Positions 36,366-45,220 are shown, numbered from the stretch's first letter. The stretch is 64,000 nucleotides of DNA from Pseudanabaena frigida (GCA_003242085.1 QBML01000005.1:108236-172235); one strand, 5' to 3'. Made by a program: numbers and translations. Notes: a model not told the origin generated them from the sequence alone.

Positions 36366-36600
36366 TAAAGCGCCCAAACATAGTATCTACATTTTCATCA
36401 TTGGCAAAATCTTCAGCATCTGCCTCAGCGATCGCTAAGTTAATCTCCGCAATCTGCCACTTATAAATTTCAATATAGTTCTCGATCGCCTCATTCAATA
36501 AATAAGAGCGATCGCGATCTAGTTCCTTAGCGATCGCATCTAATGCTTCACGCTTTGTGCGATCGAGCCGAAAGGTAATCGTTTCCTTAGCTGCTGACAT
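36355..36600 (-). CDS. Ribbon-helix-helix antitoxin (CopG/ParD-like)
   Basis: 81 residues starting MSAAKETITFRLDRTKREAL. The N-terminal strand TITFRLD followed by two helices (REALDAIAKELDRDRSYLLNE, AIENYIE) is the RHH DNA-binding fold; the acidic C-terminus would wrap the toxin. The frame extends to 36645, but ATG 36600 gives the family N-terminus. It is expected to repress its own operon. It precedes and overlaps the ParE-like toxin. Confidence 0.88.
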   Translation of the reverse strand: MSAAKETITFRLDRTKREALDAIAKELDRDRSYLLNEAIENYIEIYKWQIAEINLAIAEADAEDFANDENVDTMFGRFNES

Positions 36601-36746
36601 CGTATTATCAAGTAATGCGTTGTAATACAATATATTATATAGCATCGATTCTAGAAGACGAACGTATCAAACTTGTAACCCATACATACCAAGCCGTAAG
36701 TTAAGATGACAGAAAATTATTAATTGTTTTTATAGGGATACAAAAA

Positions 36747-36965
36747 ATGAATGTATCAATTTCCTTAGATTTTTCTCAACTGAAATCAGTAGTCTCTCAA
36801 TGCAATTTAGAGGAGAAATTAGAATTATTACAATTATTAGAAAAAGAAACATTTTCAGTGAGATTCAAAAACTTTTTGAATTCAGTGCAAACTGATGAAC
36901 TAAGTTTAGAAGATATTACTAACGAAGTTGAAGCTGTCAGAAAGACAAACTATCATGCAAGGTAA
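36747..36965 (+). CDS. Putative antitoxin of a PIN-toxin pair
   Basis: A 72-residue protein (MNVSISLDFSQLKSVVSQCN...) with helical segments LEEKLELLQLLEKETFSVRF and SLEDITNEVEAVRK. Small proteins of this composition commonly precede PIN-family toxins of the TIGR00305 type. No DNA-binding fold is obvious. Its last 11 bases overlap the start of the PIN gene. Divergent from the ParDE-like pair. Confidence 0.75.
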   Translation: MNVSISLDFSQLKSVVSQCNLEEKLELLQLLEKETFSVRFKNFLNSVQTDELSLEDITNEVEAVRKTNYHAR

Positions 36966-37374
36966 TCCACTTCGCGTTGTTATTGATACTAATATTTGGA
37001 TCAGCTTTCTCATCGGCAAATCACTTACTGGATTAAGCGAAGCCATTATTAATGATCAAGTATTAATTCTATTTAGCGAAGACTTGTTTTGTGAATTAAT
37101 TGAAGTCTTAAAACGACCAAAATTTAAGAAATATTTTTCGGAAACTGCTATTGAGGATTTGGTGTCACTTCTTTCCGAAAAAGTTGAATTGATTGAAATT
37201 ACTATGCGTTTTGAAGATTGCCGAGATAAAAAAGATAATTTTCTGTTGGATCTAGCTGTATCAGGTCATGCAAATTACCTAGTCACGGGTGATGCAGATT
37301 TGCTGATATTAAACCCATTTCAAGGGGTAGAAATTATTTCATACCAATCCTTTCAAAATCAAATTTTAAAGTAA
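36955..37374 (+). CDS. PIN-domain toxin (putative TA toxin component)
   Basis: From ATG 36955 the protein is about 139 residues, starting MQGNPLRVVIDTNIWISFLIG. The PIN acidic residues are visible: Asp in VIDTN, Glu in LFCELIEVL, and Asp pairs in CRDKKDNFLLDLA and VTGDADLL. PIN toxins are Mg2+-dependent RNases. The start overlaps the antitoxin stop. An upstream in-frame ATG at 36928 exists but would lie deep inside the antitoxin gene. Confidence 0.9.
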   Translation: MQGNPLRVVIDTNIWISFLIGKSLTGLSEAIINDQVLILFSEDLFCELIEVLKRPKFKKYFSETAIEDLVSLLSEKVELIEITMRFEDCRDKKDNFLLDLAVSGHANYLVTGDADLLILNPFQGVEIISYQSFQNQILK

Positions 37375-37379
37375 TAGAT

Positions 37380-37409
37380 CTGATGCGCCACATTGCTGTA
37401 ACGCATCAG
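37380..37409. terminator. Weak bidirectional hairpin between PIN toxin and leuS
   Basis: CTGATGCG pairs with CGCATCAG across 14 bases; no strong T-run. It lies 5 bases past the PIN stop and 8 bases from the leuS stop, so it is the likely end signal for both. Confidence 0.5.
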
Positions 37410-37417
37410 CACAAAGG

Positions 37418-39997
37418 CTACACAACTACAAAATTCACCAACTTGCCGACAACTGCAATCACCTTCTTAATCTCCTTACCTTCGAGATACTTCTTCGCTG
37501 CTTCCGAACTGCGGGCATATTCTTCCAATGCTTGCTTATCATTACTGGCGCTAGATGGCACTTGGAGACTACCGCGCACTTTGCCATTAATTTGAATTAC
37601 GAGCGTAATCTCATCAACGGTGAGCGCATCGGGATCGTGAGTGAGCCAAGGCTGTAAATGAATTGAGTCTGAGTGACCGATCGCTGACCAAAGTTCCTCA
37701 GCAATGTGTGGCGCAAAGGGAGCAAGCAAAGTTAAGAGAGTTTCAATACCTTCTAAGAAAGTTGCCGAACTCTTATCTTCAGCATCTTGCAAAGCATTGC
37801 TAAGCTTCATCATTTCTGAAATAGCGGTATTTAGTTGATAACCTCCATCGAAATCTTCAGAAACTTCTTTAATAGCGATGTGGATCGCTCGACGCAAGTT
37901 CTTATCAATTTTGTCAGAGATGCCATTCTGCTTAGTTTCAGCAAAACTAGACACCAAACGCCATACCCGATTTAAGAAGCGTTGCTGCCCTTCGACATCG
38001 GCATCTTCCCATTCCAAATCTTTTTCGGGTGGAGCTTTGAAGAGCGTAAACATCCGCAAAGTATCGACTCCGTACTTAGCGATCGCCTGTTCAGGAGATA
38101 CCCCATTGCCCTTAGATTTGGACATCGTGGCAAATAGCGCTTGCAAAGGTTCACCAGTTTTGGGATCTTTAGGATCTTTAGGATCGACTAAAGCCGAAGG
38201 AACCCATTTATCCTTACCACCTTTATTGGGATTCATGTAGGTCAAGCCCTGCACCATGCCCTGTGTGAGCAATCTGGTAAATGGTTCATCGAAATTAAGC
38301 AAACCGCGATCGCGCAAAACTTTAGTCACAAAACGGGAATAGAGCAAATGCAAAATCGCATGTTCTACGCCGCCCACATATTGATCGACGGGCATCCAGT
38401 TATTAATGGCATCGCGATCGCCTATTTCCCGATCGTTCCTCGCATCGGCAAAGCGCAAGAAATACCAAGAGGAATCGATGAAGGTATCCATCGTATCGGT
38501 TTCGCGTTTTGCTGCCGTGCCGCATTTAGGACAGGGGACATTTACCCAAGAGTCCAATTGTGCCAATGGGGAAGCACCTCGACCTGTAAGTTCGACATCT
38601 TCGGGCAAAGCGATCGGTAAATCAGCATGGGGAACGGGAACGATGCCACACTTCGGACAGTGAATGACGGGAATCGGACAGCCCCAATATCTCTGGCGAG
38701 AAATCAACCAGTCACGCAAGCGATAGGTGATTTTGGCAGTTCCCCATTGTTTCGCTTCGGCGAGTTCGATGATTTTGGTTTTCGCAGTTACGGAATCTAA
38801 ACCGTCAAATTCACCCGAATTGATCATGATTCCTGCTTCTGTATACGCCGCCTTTAGCGCTTCACCCGCTGCATTAGGAGCATTAATTACGGTTTGAATT
38901 GGAAGATTATACTGCTTCGCAAAGGCGAAATCGCGGACATCGTGAGCGGGAACTCCCATCACTGCGCCAGTGCCATATTCAAAGAGAACGTAATCGGCAA
39001 TCCAGATCGGAACTTCTTTCCCTGTGAACGGATTAACCACATTTGCGCCGATCACTACGCCACGTTTGGGGCGATCGTCGGAAGTGCGATCGATTTCGCT
39101 AAGATTTTTAATTTCTTCGATGAATTTGCTGACGGATTCTTTTTGAGTAGCCGTGGTCAAAGTCTCGACTAGCGGATGCTCAGGGGCGAGCACAACATAG
39201 CTCACGCCATAAACCGTATCGGGTCGCGTCGTAAAAACAGTAATTTTTTCGTCACTGCCAACGATGGGAAAACTTAGCTCTGCGCCTGTAGACTTGCCGA
39301 TCCAGTTGGCTTGCATGATCTTGACATTAGATGGCCAATCATTAAGCTTGTCTAAATCTTGCAAAAGTTGTTCGGCATAGTCGGTGATTTTCAAGAACCA
39401 TTGACGCAATTTGCGCTTTTCCACCAACGCGCCCGATCGCCAAGATCTGCCTTCACTATCTACTTGTTCATTGGCAATTACGGTCTGATCAATTGGATCC
39501 CAGTTAACCTTTGCTTCTTTTTGATAAGCCAAACCTGCTTCCAAAAATTGCAAAAAAATCCATTGCGTCCATTTGTAATAGTCAGGCGAACAGGTAGCTA
39601 ACTCGCGATCCCAGTCGTAGGACAAACCCACTTGCTGAAGCTGCGATCGCATATTGGCGATATTGGCATAAGTCCATTTGGCGGGATGGGTATTGCGATC
39701 GATCGCTGCATTTTCCGCAGGCAAGCCAAAAGCATCCCAACCCATTGGGTGCAAAACTTGATAGCCCTGCATCCGCTTATATCTGGCAATGACATCGGTG
39801 ATTGTATAGTTACGGACATGCCCCATATGCAGATCGCCCGATGGATAGGGAAACATTGACAGCGCATAGAATTTCTTTTTGCCATGATCGCTAGTTGCCG
39901 CACCAATTGCGTCATTGTTTACTTCGTCAAGTTGCTTCTCTGCCCAAATTTTTTGCCACTTGGGTTCGATCTGCTGGGGAGTATATCTAATGTCCAT
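37418..39997 (-). CDS. leuS: Leucyl-tRNA synthetase
   Basis: LeuRS charges tRNA-Leu. The class I HIGH motif is in [15 protein letters not shown] (about 50-64), the KMSKS motif is TMSKSKGNG (about 620-628), the CP1 editing domain lies between ([18 protein letters not shown]), and CPKCG zinc pairs are present. Length of about 859 is normal. The frame opens at GTG 40000, next to ATG 39997 ([18 protein letters not shown]); the ATG is chosen. Confidence 0.97.
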   Translation of the reverse strand: MDIRYTPQQIEPKWQKIWAEKQLDEVNNDAIGAATSDHGKKKFYALSMFPYPSGDLHMGHVRNYTITDVIARYKRMQGYQVLHPMGWDAFGLPAENAAIDRNTHPAKWTYANIANMRSQLQQVGLSYDWDRELATCSPDYYKWTQWIFLQFLEAGLAYQKEAKVNWDPIDQTVIANEQVDSEGRSWRSGALVEKRKLRQWFLKITDYAEQLLQDLDKLNDWPSNVKIMQANWIGKSTGAELSFPIVGSDEKITVFTTRPDTVYGVSYVVLAPEHPLVETLTTATQKESVSKFIEEIKNLSEIDRTSDDRPKRGVVIGANVVNPFTGKEVPIWIADYVLFEYGTGAVMGVPAHDVRDFAFAKQYNLPIQTVINAPNAAGEALKAAYTEAGIMINSGEFDGLDSVTAKTKIIELAEAKQWGTAKITYRLRDWLISRQRYWGCPIPVIHCPKCGIVPVPHADLPIALPEDVELTGRGASPLAQLDSWVNVPCPKCGTAAKRETDTMDTFIDSSWYFLRFADARNDREIGDRDAINNWMPVDQYVGGVEHAILHLLYSRFVTKVLRDRGLLNFDEPFTRLLTQGMVQGLTYMNPNKGGKDKWVPSALVDPKDPKDPKTGEPLQALFATMSKSKGNGVSPEQAIAKYGVDTLRMFTLFKAPPEKDLEWEDADVEGQQRFLNRVWRLVSSFAETKQNGISDKIDKNLRRAIHIAIKEVSEDFDGGYQLNTAISEMMKLSNALQDAEDKSSATFLEGIETLLTLLAPFAPHIAEELWSAIGHSDSIHLQPWLTHDPDALTVDEITLVIQINGKVRGSLQVPSSASNDKQALEEYARSSEAAKKYLEGKEIKKVIAVVGKLVNFVVV

Positions 39998-40023
39998 CAC
40001 GTATCAATCAATATGAGAATATG

Positions 40024-40054
40024 AAGGTGAGCAGCGCCATGCACTGCTCACCTT
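40024..40054. repeat. Hairpin just upstream of leuS
   Basis: AAGGTGAGCAG pairs perfectly with CTGCTCACCTT around 9 bases, 24 bases upstream of the leuS start. It may lie in the leuS leader or be a relic of an intergenic element; no T-box features are seen. Confidence 0.6.
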
Positions 40055-40099
40055 TATCCTTAATAATACTAAACATTCAGCCCTATAAGAATCTAACTT

Positions 40100-40306
40100 A
40101 TGTCACCCGATTATATAAAAGCTCAACTAATCTTGCTTATTTCCATCATTGCGGCGATCGCCTTTGTCGGCTGTATCTACGAACTATCCTATGGTGCGCC
40201 AGATTTTGGGTTTCCGATTACTTGGGGGATCTTGCTATTTAGCTTACCTTTGGGTATCTATACCTTTGTCAAAGCAGTCAGCTTAGCTAGAAAATCCATG
40301 AACTGA
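40100..40306 (+). CDS. Small two-span membrane protein
   Basis: ATG 40100 opens a 68-residue frame with two membrane helices (about 9-30 and 40-60) and short polar ends, MSPDYIKAQ at the start and ARKSMN at the end. The intervening loop ELSYGAPDFGFPITWG is well structured for such a short protein. I do not recognise a named family. It is divergent from leuS and followed by a miniature element. Confidence 0.65.
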   Translation: MSPDYIKAQLILLISIIAAIAFVGCIYELSYGAPDFGFPITWGILLFSLPLGIYTFVKAVSLARKSMN

Positions 40307-40399
40307 AAATAGGGTTTATGGCACTGGTCAGCTAATGTGGGATGGGTGCAATGCTCATTTCATACCAATAAAAAAGACGCAAATACGTCAATCTCGATT

Positions 40400-40516
40400 T
40401 ATAGCAATGAAAGTTTTGCTTTGGACATAAAGCCCAAATAATATAGAGGTGGCGCTTCGCGCCGCCTCTATATTATTTGGGCAATGATTTGTCATAGCAA
40501 TCTCTTTTATTGCTAT
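40400..40516 (+). mobile_element. Miniature inverted-repeat element, copy 7 (rearranged right arm)
   Basis: Left end is TATAGCAATGAAAG with TTTTGCTTTGGACATAAAGCCC; the centre is a hairpin with the variant stem AATATAGAGGTGGCGC (one mismatch); the right side reads GGCAATGATTTGTCATAGCAATCTCTTTTATTGCTAT. The right part has gained an extra dyad (see 40480-40530). Confidence 0.82.
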
Positions 40517-40530
40517 GACAAATCATTGCC
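40480..40530. repeat. Second 21-bp inverted repeat nested at the right end of copy 7
   Basis: GGCAATGATTTGTCATAGCAA pairs perfectly with its complement across TCTCTTTTA, its right arm extending beyond the element end. It looks like an inverted duplication of the element's own right arm. Confidence 0.85.
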
Positions 40531-40535
40531 AGCAT

Positions 40536-41123
40536 CTAAATACCAGCTTTTACAAAAAACTGCTCTGAAGTTACTGCCAAGTTAGGAAATAAATCATCAG
40601 TTAGTAGGCGATCGCCTCGATAAGTTTCAGGCGGGCGATCGGCAAAAAATACAGTTAGACTTCGCATCGGTGGGTAAATTACCCAAACGCGATCAATACC
40701 TGCGCTTAAATAATCCATCGCTTTTTTGGCTAACAGGTTAAAAGTTTGATCGGGCGAGACAATCTCAATCACTAATTCGGGCAATACTGGACAAGGTGCA
40801 TCTTCACGCTAATCTGCGGCAAGACGCTCATTGGAAACATAGAGCAAGTCAGGCACAGGAACCCAATCTTTTTCCCTTCGTTTTAAGATTACTGACCACT
40901 CGATCACCACCTGTCCAAAACTATTACACCATTGCGAAAGATCAACCCATATAGCAGTTTTTAAAGTGGAACGAAAAAACTTAGGTGATACCTTTTTAAT
41001 TGCTGCCCCTTCAACTAACTCATAACTTTCATCAATCTCTGGTAAGCTCAAAAACTTCTCTAAAGTTAATTTCTGGGTTACCTCTGATTTATTTTCAGCT
41101 TGTTCAAGCACAACGCTAGTCAT
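40536..41123 (-). pseudogene. Uma2-family (DUF820) endonuclease, interrupted by an in-frame TAG
   Basis: The Uma2-like sequence starts at ATG 41123 (MTSVVLEQAENKSE) with an AGGA ribosome site, runs through LTLEKFLSLPEIDESYELVEG and VPVPDLLYVSNERLAAD, hits TAG at 40809-40811, then continues in the same frame as REDAPCPVLPELVIEIVSPDQ to the normal end at 40536. In relatives a tryptophan commonly sits at the stop position, so one TGG to TAG change would explain it. Uma2 proteins belong to the PD-(D/E)XK nucleases and are abundant in cyanobacteria; function unknown. The rest of the gene appears intact, pointing to a recent lesion or a sequencing error. Confidence 0.85.
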
Positions 41124-41162
41124 TTTTTCAGTTCCTAACAACAGAATTAGGTGAGTTATGTC

Positions 41163-41549
41163 TTAATCTAACAAATGAGCGATCGCCCCAACCAAAAATG
41201 GCACTGCCTCCTCATCCCAATATCCTTCAGAGCGCCGACCTCTCAATAACTGAAAATGCAAATTAAAGCAATGAGGATAACCATTTACCTCAAGGCAAAT
41301 ATCCTCAGTTTCCAAGGTACAACAAATCTTCTCCTCGTCTGATAGCTCAGTTGCCACGATCTGCATCGTCTCAGCGAGTTGCGAAGCTAATTTACAAAAA
41401 TCTTTAAATTCACCTTCAGTTAGCTCGATCGCCCAACTATCCGCCCCCACCAAACCCTTGTATATCTCTACATCTGAGCGAAAACCAATCCGCCAACCAT
41501 CACCGCAGAGTAGATTTTTAGCTGAATTTTGATCTGTGAAATTTAACAT
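41163..41549 (-). CDS. DUF1818 family protein
   Basis: The 128-residue protein matches the cyanobacterial DUF1818 pattern: GDGWRIGF, YKGLVGADSWAIELTEGEF, ATELSDEEKICCTLE, and RSEGYWDEEAVPFLVGA. Role unknown; the family is nearly restricted to oxygenic phototrophs. It lies downstream of rpoZ on the same strand, separated by a terminator hairpin. Start is ATG at 41549. Confidence 0.9.
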   Translation of the reverse strand: MLNFTDQNSAKNLLCGDGWRIGFRSDVEIYKGLVGADSWAIELTEGEFKDFCKLASQLAETMQIVATELSDEEKICCTLETEDICLEVNGYPHCFNLHFQLLRGRRSEGYWDEEAVPFLVGAIAHLLD

Positions 41550-41556
41550 AATCCTT

Positions 41557-41603
41557 AATAAAACTAGCGGCTCCTAGTATTTACTAGAGCCGCTAGTTTT
41601 ATT
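41557..41603. terminator. Terminator between rpoZ and the DUF1818 gene
   Basis: AATAAAACTAGCGGCTC pairs with GAGCCGCTAGTTTTATT (one-base bulge towards the loop). On the minus strand, which carries both genes, it ends rpoZ transcripts 5 bases after the stop. Confidence 0.85.
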
Positions 41604-41607
41604 CCTT

Positions 41608-41832
41608 TCAGTCGCTTAGAATTTCAGGTTGTGAAATTTCGTCTGACATTTCCATAATGGCGCGTAAAATCGGCTTCATCATGCGATCGTCATAATCATC
41701 ATCTTCATAGCGCCTGAGCTTTGCTCGATTAGCAACTTGCACAGTAATGCGATAACGGTTAGAAGAAGCATTTATCAGTTCTTCAACACGACGAGTAATC
41801 TGTGATGAATCAATAGCGTAGCGTTTTGCCAT
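41608..41832 (-). CDS. rpoZ: RNA polymerase omega subunit
   Basis: The 74-residue protein has the cyanobacterial omega pattern: a Ser/Asp-rich start, [25 protein letters not shown] (helix plus RNA polymerase contact), a charged patch [15 protein letters not shown], and VLRAIIEMSDE-type [11 protein letters not shown]. Omega assists assembly of the beta' subunit and sigma recruitment. Start is ATG at 41832. Confidence 0.93.
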   Translation of the reverse strand: MAKRYAIDSSQITRRVEELINASSNRYRITVQVANRAKLRRYEDDDYDDRMMKPILRAIMEMSDEISQPEILSD

Positions 41833-41913
41833 AAATCCTAAAGAAAATTAATTCTTTAAGTTTAACGCGATCGCGCTCATCTCGATCGGCTAAGTCGTGA
41901 TTAACTTAGAGTC

Positions 41914-41966
41914 AAAACCCAAAAGTGGTCGGCGGCGCGAAGCACTGCCGACCACTTTTGGGTTTT
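41914..41966. repeat. Hairpin related to the miniature-element core
   Basis: AAAACCCAAAAGTGGTCGGC pairs with GCCGACCACTTTTGGGTTTT around GGCGCGAAGCACT; the flanks AAAACCC and GGGTTTTATGTC are the inner arms of the family. No outer termini are present, so this is a relic core (copy 8) with a third stem class. Confidence 0.78.
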
Positions 41967-42062
41967 ATGTCATGAAATCAATCAGAAAATATTTCAACCA
42001 ATCGAGTTTTGTGATGTAATATGATGGTCTCGCATAGCTATTTGGGCGGATTCTTCAGATCC

Positions 42063-42761
42063 ATGACTGCAAAGAAAGTACTGGTAATTGACGACAGCAT
42101 CATGATCCGCAAAATGGTTAAAAGCATTTTGTCGGGCAAATATGATGTCTTAGAAGCAAGTGACGGCAAATCAGGATTAGACGCAGCTCGCAAGATTTTC
42201 CCTGACCTGATTTTGCTTGATTTCGTGATGCCCAAATATAATGGTTATCAAACCTTACAGGCAATTCGTCGTGTGGAAGGCTTGCAAAATGTTCCTGTAA
42301 TTATGATTTCAGGACTTAAAGAACAAGTAACCGAACATGTACCTGAGCCATTTACAGAATTCGATTTTCTTGAAAAGCCATTTGAAGCAGATGTGCTCGT
42401 AGCACGCATTCAAAACTTTTTACCTCCTGAATCTGCTGCACCAGTTTCAGCTGCATCTTCTAGGTCTACACCTGTTGCCGCAGTTAGAACAGCTCAGCCG
42501 ACTACGGAAGAGCCACCTAATATGCAAATGGTTCTCAATCGACTCACATCGACTGAGACTTTGTTAGTACAGGGAATCGAAAACTTGATCCAGCGCGAAG
42601 TGGTAGCTAGATTTAATGAATTGAATACGCGTATTGAACACCAAGACAATGCAATCAAGGCTTTGGGTCAGCGTATGGATAAAATTTCCGAACAAATTGA
42701 CCATCAAAATAAAGGTTTGATGGTGATCTTGCGAGAGCTAAAATCTTTGCAAGGTAAGTAA
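42063..42761 (+). CDS. Response regulator with C-terminal coiled coil
   Basis: A receiver domain (about 1-120) has acidic residues D10-D11, phosphoacceptor D53 in LLDFVMPKYNG, MISG switch and lysine in FLEKPF. A linker rich in Ala, Ser and Pro follows, then a helical coiled-coil region (about 165-232) rich in Asn, Gln and Glu, without a known DNA-binding output. The coil suggests dimeric protein interaction. The frame opens at ATG 42021, but ATG 42063 (MTAKKVLVIDDS) gives the expected receiver start. A perfect terminator follows. Confidence 0.85.
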   Translation: MTAKKVLVIDDSIMIRKMVKSILSGKYDVLEASDGKSGLDAARKIFPDLILLDFVMPKYNGYQTLQAIRRVEGLQNVPVIMISGLKEQVTEHVPEPFTEFDFLEKPFEADVLVARIQNFLPPESAAPVSAASSRSTPVAAVRTAQPTTEEPPNMQMVLNRLTSTETLLVQGIENLIQREVVARFNELNTRIEHQDNAIKALGQRMDKISEQIDHQNKGLMVILRELKSLQGK

Positions 42762-42799
42762 AAAATCAAAAGGGGCGCTAAGCGCCCCTTTTGATTTTT
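42761..42799. terminator. Bidirectional terminator after response regulator / cruF
   Basis: AAAAATCAAAAGGGGCGCT and its complement form a perfect palindrome with A and T runs at both ends, between convergent genes. Confidence 0.93.
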
Positions 42800-42820
42800 G
42801 TTTAAAGCTGTAAAAAGCCT

Positions 42821-43732
42821 TTAACGAGTAGCAATAGTTTCCGCTTTAGGAGCTTCTACAGCAATTACTGTTGTAATGCTTGGAGAAGATAGCTCAGCAT
42901 TTGGGGTAGTAAAGTAAAGCACCACTAAAGGTAATGCGCCGACGAGAATGCCAAGCAATGCTGGAATGTAGAAACCTGCATTAAAGCTTAAGATTAATGC
43001 AAACATAAAATTTCCTGCATACATGATTGTAGGAAACAGTATTTGCTGGCGGTTGAGAATTGGTTGGTTGTTTTTGCCCCAGATTAGCGTAGCAACAGTC
43101 ATAAACAATGCTCCAGTTCCCATCCAACCAATAAAATTCTGGTATGGCATACCATAGAATTCACCAGCTTGATGCCATTCCCAAAAAGGATATGGGGTTT
43201 GGCTCATTGCGGGATCGAGTACAAAGTCCCATGATGTCAGCATCAAAGCCCCTAGAGCGATCGCACTGATTCTATAGCCTAGTCCAGTACCGAATCGCAT
43301 CAACGTTGCGGCAATCAGGAAAGAAGAGAATCCCATATAAAACCAAGACATGGGGATTGTAAATGGTACTAAATCAGCAATTTTGTAACCTAATCCACTC
43401 AGATAGGAGTAAGCACCAAAAGGAAACCCTGTACTAGTACCCAATAATTCGCTAGTTACGGAAATACCGATTGCAGGAATACAAAATGCGAGGGTGCGCT
43501 TGAGACCGATAGTTTGCTTGCCGTAGAGGAATGCGGCGATCGCGCCAAAAATCATGTAGGATGCGCCACCATTTTGCATTCCCCATGAAAAGACTTGCAA
43601 TCCAGCTTCAGACAAACTTTCAATAAATTCAGTATTTGGTAGCACTACAACTAAGCCAAATAGTCCAAATACCATTGAAACTAGGTGCATTCCTAAATTA
43701 AACCATTGTGCGGGGATCGCTCGCCTCATCAC
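42821..43732 (-). CDS. cruF: Carotenoid 1',2'-hydratase-like membrane protein (CruF)
   Basis: CruF is thought to hydrate the psi-end of gamma-carotene at C1' in synthesis of myxol-type glycosides. The 303-residue protein has about eight membrane helices and DUF422-type conserved pieces: SELLGTSTGFPFGAYSY, PFTIPMSWFYMG, SWDFVLDPAMS and WEWHQAGEFYGMPYQNFIGW. The glycosyltransferase partner CruG is not adjacent. Two Met codons open the frame, so the first residue is uncertain. Confidence 0.88.
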   Translation of the reverse strand: MMRRAIPAQWFNLGMHLVSMVFGLFGLVVVLPNTEFIESLSEAGLQVFSWGMQNGGASYMIFGAIAAFLYGKQTIGLKRTLAFCIPAIGISVTSELLGTSTGFPFGAYSYLSGLGYKIADLVPFTIPMSWFYMGFSSFLIAATLMRFGTGLGYRISAIALGALMLTSWDFVLDPAMSQTPYPFWEWHQAGEFYGMPYQNFIGWMGTGALFMTVATLIWGKNNQPILNRQQILFPTIMYAGNFMFALILSFNAGFYIPALLGILVGALPLVVLYFTTPNAELSSPSITTVIAVEAPKAETIATR

Positions 43733-43940
43733 GCCATGTACTCCCAGAAATAGTTGAAATTTACTAAGTTTGATTTTTGCTTTAATTTACTTAACAAAAG
43801 TATAAATTAGCATACCATTCATTTTTGAGTTTGATATTTACAGCGCTTAAAATCCCTTATCGATCGCCCCAAACTTATAGATTAGAAATGCTCTCTAAGT
43901 TAATTGACTCAATTGTCTGTCTCCCAGTTTATAAGCACTT

Positions 43941-43993
43941 AAAGAGCAAGAGAGAGTTGCCGCACAAAGTGCGGCAACTCTCTCTTGCTCTTT
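43941..43993. repeat. Perfect 25-bp-arm hairpin
   Basis: AAAGAGCAAGAGAGAGTTGC continues into CGCAC, then AAA, then the exact complement: arms of 25 bases. It lies 8 bases left of miniature element copy 9, again pairing a stand-alone hairpin with an element. Confidence 0.85.
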
Positions 43994-44001
43994 GATTTTT
44001 A

Positions 44002-44117
44002 TATAGCACCGCAAGAGATAGCTAGGACAAATCAAAACCCAAAAGATGAGTGGCGGCGCTTCGCGCCGCCACTCATCTTTTGGGTTTTATGTCCTAAGCA
44101 AAACTTGCATTGCTATA
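44002..44117 (-). mobile_element. Miniature inverted-repeat element, copy 9 (best-preserved)
   Basis: The 116-base copy has termini TATAGCACCGCAAG and CTTGCATTGCTATA. Inside are AGATAGCTAGGACAAATC on the left and ATGTCCTAAGCAAAA on the right, around a perfect hairpin with arms AAAACCCAAAAGATGAGTGG and then CGGCGC. TA abuts both ends, consistent with TA target duplication. It ends 2 bases before the stop codon of the TPR gene. Confidence 0.9.
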
Positions 44118-44119
44118 CA

Positions 44120-44638
44120 TTAAGTAAGTTTTGCCCAAAGAGCCAACATCACCAGTGCAGTAGCGATCGCAAACCATAAAAAATTATTTGGATTGTTGTC
44201 GGTATTCGGTTTCTCTAGAGGTACTTCTCGAAATGGATTTTGATTGGAGCTACTTTGAGTCTTGCGTGCAGCAGGTTTAGGTTGGTAAGAATCAGAGAAC
44301 TGTAAAATTGGTACTTCAGAAATGACTCCCTCAAGTTTGCTCAGTTGCGGAGCAGTCAAAATCCCCAACATATAACGAGCTGATTTGCGCACCTTACCAA
44401 CTGGATGCTTATTAAGGCTGCGGCATAGAGTGATCGCGTCTTCCGTGTTGCCAATTGCATCATAGGAGTTAGCTAACCAGATCGTGATGTCCCCACCTAA
44501 ACCAGTTTCCCAAATTGCCAAAGCACGAGCGCGTTCGAGCAAGGCGATCGCCTGTTGATAGTTTCCACCCTCAAAGTTACTAATCCCTTCTTGATATAGT
44601 TGTGATGCTAGTTGCTCAGCGCCGATCTCTTCCATCAA
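44120..44638 (-). CDS. TPR-repeat protein with C-terminal membrane anchor
   Basis: About 172 residues. N-terminal tetratricopeptide-type helices include YQEGISNFEGGNYQQAIALLERA and LANSYDAIGNTEDAITLC. A Ser/Pro/Asn-rich linker (about 115-150) leads to one C-terminal helix (NFLWFAIATALVMLALWAKL), so it is a tail-anchored scaffold facing the cytosol or lumen. Function unknown. The stop lies 2 bases from a miniature element, which has not changed the coding end. Start at M1 or M2. Confidence 0.8.
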   Translation of the reverse strand: MMEEIGAEQLASQLYQEGISNFEGGNYQQAIALLERARALAIWETGLGGDITIWLANSYDAIGNTEDAITLCRSLNKHPVGKVRKSARYMLGILTAPQLSKLEGVISEVPILQFSDSYQPKPAARKTQSSSNQNPFREVPLEKPNTDNNPNNFLWFAIATALVMLALWAKLT

Positions 44639-44746
44639 TAAATTTTTCTCTCCATTAGTTTCTATTTCTCATTTACAGATTTGATTTCTATCACCTTTAT
44701 TCTCTTTCAGAAAATGAAAGGAGGTGCAAGAAAAAATTATAATCCC

Positions 44747-45220
44747 CTAGTCTTCTGGGAGAAGGTTGGATGTGAGGGTATTAGTTCTTAAGGCTTGGAC
44801 AATTTGATAATTTGCAGATGGCAGTTGGTAGCTATCTAAATCGTCAACAGTTACCCAGCGAATTTCGGAACAGGCGATCGCTTGTGGTTCTCCTGAGACA
44901 AGAGTGCAATGATGAACGATTAACCTCACCTTGAGGGTTTCATATTCGTGATCGATGGTGATCAAATGATCGCCAACTTCTACATCGATCGCCAATTCTT
45001 CTTGCAACTCACGCTTTATACAAGCCTCAGCATCTTCATTTGGCTCAATCTTGCCTCCCGGAAATTCCCAATATCCTGCTAGCTCGCCTTCAGGTAACCG
45101 ACGATCGATCAAAATTCTCTGGCGATCGCGATCCCAAATCACACCAACACCGATACGTCGATATTTTTTTTGAGGTGATTCTGGATTAATCTGGTCATTA
45201 TTTGGGGCATTAGTCATCAA
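44747..45220 (-). CDS. mutT: MutT-type NUDIX hydrolase (8-oxo-dGTP diphosphatase)
   Basis: The Nudix box GGKIEPNEDAEACIKRELQEEL is intact (written here within the 23-residue pattern GX5EX7REUXEEXGU; the final EEL substitutes as in MutT). Flanking IGVGVIWDRDRQRILIDRR and LPEGELAGYWEFPGG match MutT, which removes 8-oxo-dGTP. 157 residues. Its start overlaps the cysK stop by about 8-11 bases, so it is translationally coupled to the upstream cysK-like gene. Confidence 0.9.
   Translation of the reverse strand: MMTNAPNNDQINPESPQKKYRRIGVGVIWDRDRQRILIDRRLPEGELAGYWEFPGGKIEPNEDAEACIKRELQEELAIDVEVGDHLITIDHEYETLKVRLIVHHCTLVSGEPQAIACSEIRWVTVDDLDSYQLPSANYQIVQALRTNTLTSNLLPED

Noticed and set aside
37878..38240. 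Plus-strand open frame of 120 codons inside leuS
   Set aside because: Antisense shadow of leuS; no ribosome site or known motif.
40001..40054. T-box or leader-peptide attenuator ahead of leuS
   Set aside because: No specifier loop or T-box core and no Leu-rich leader; only a plain hairpin is present.
43985..44179. Plus-strand open frame starting in element copy 9
   Set aside because: Most of it is miniature-element DNA and its tail is antisense to the TPR gene; it arises from the repeat.
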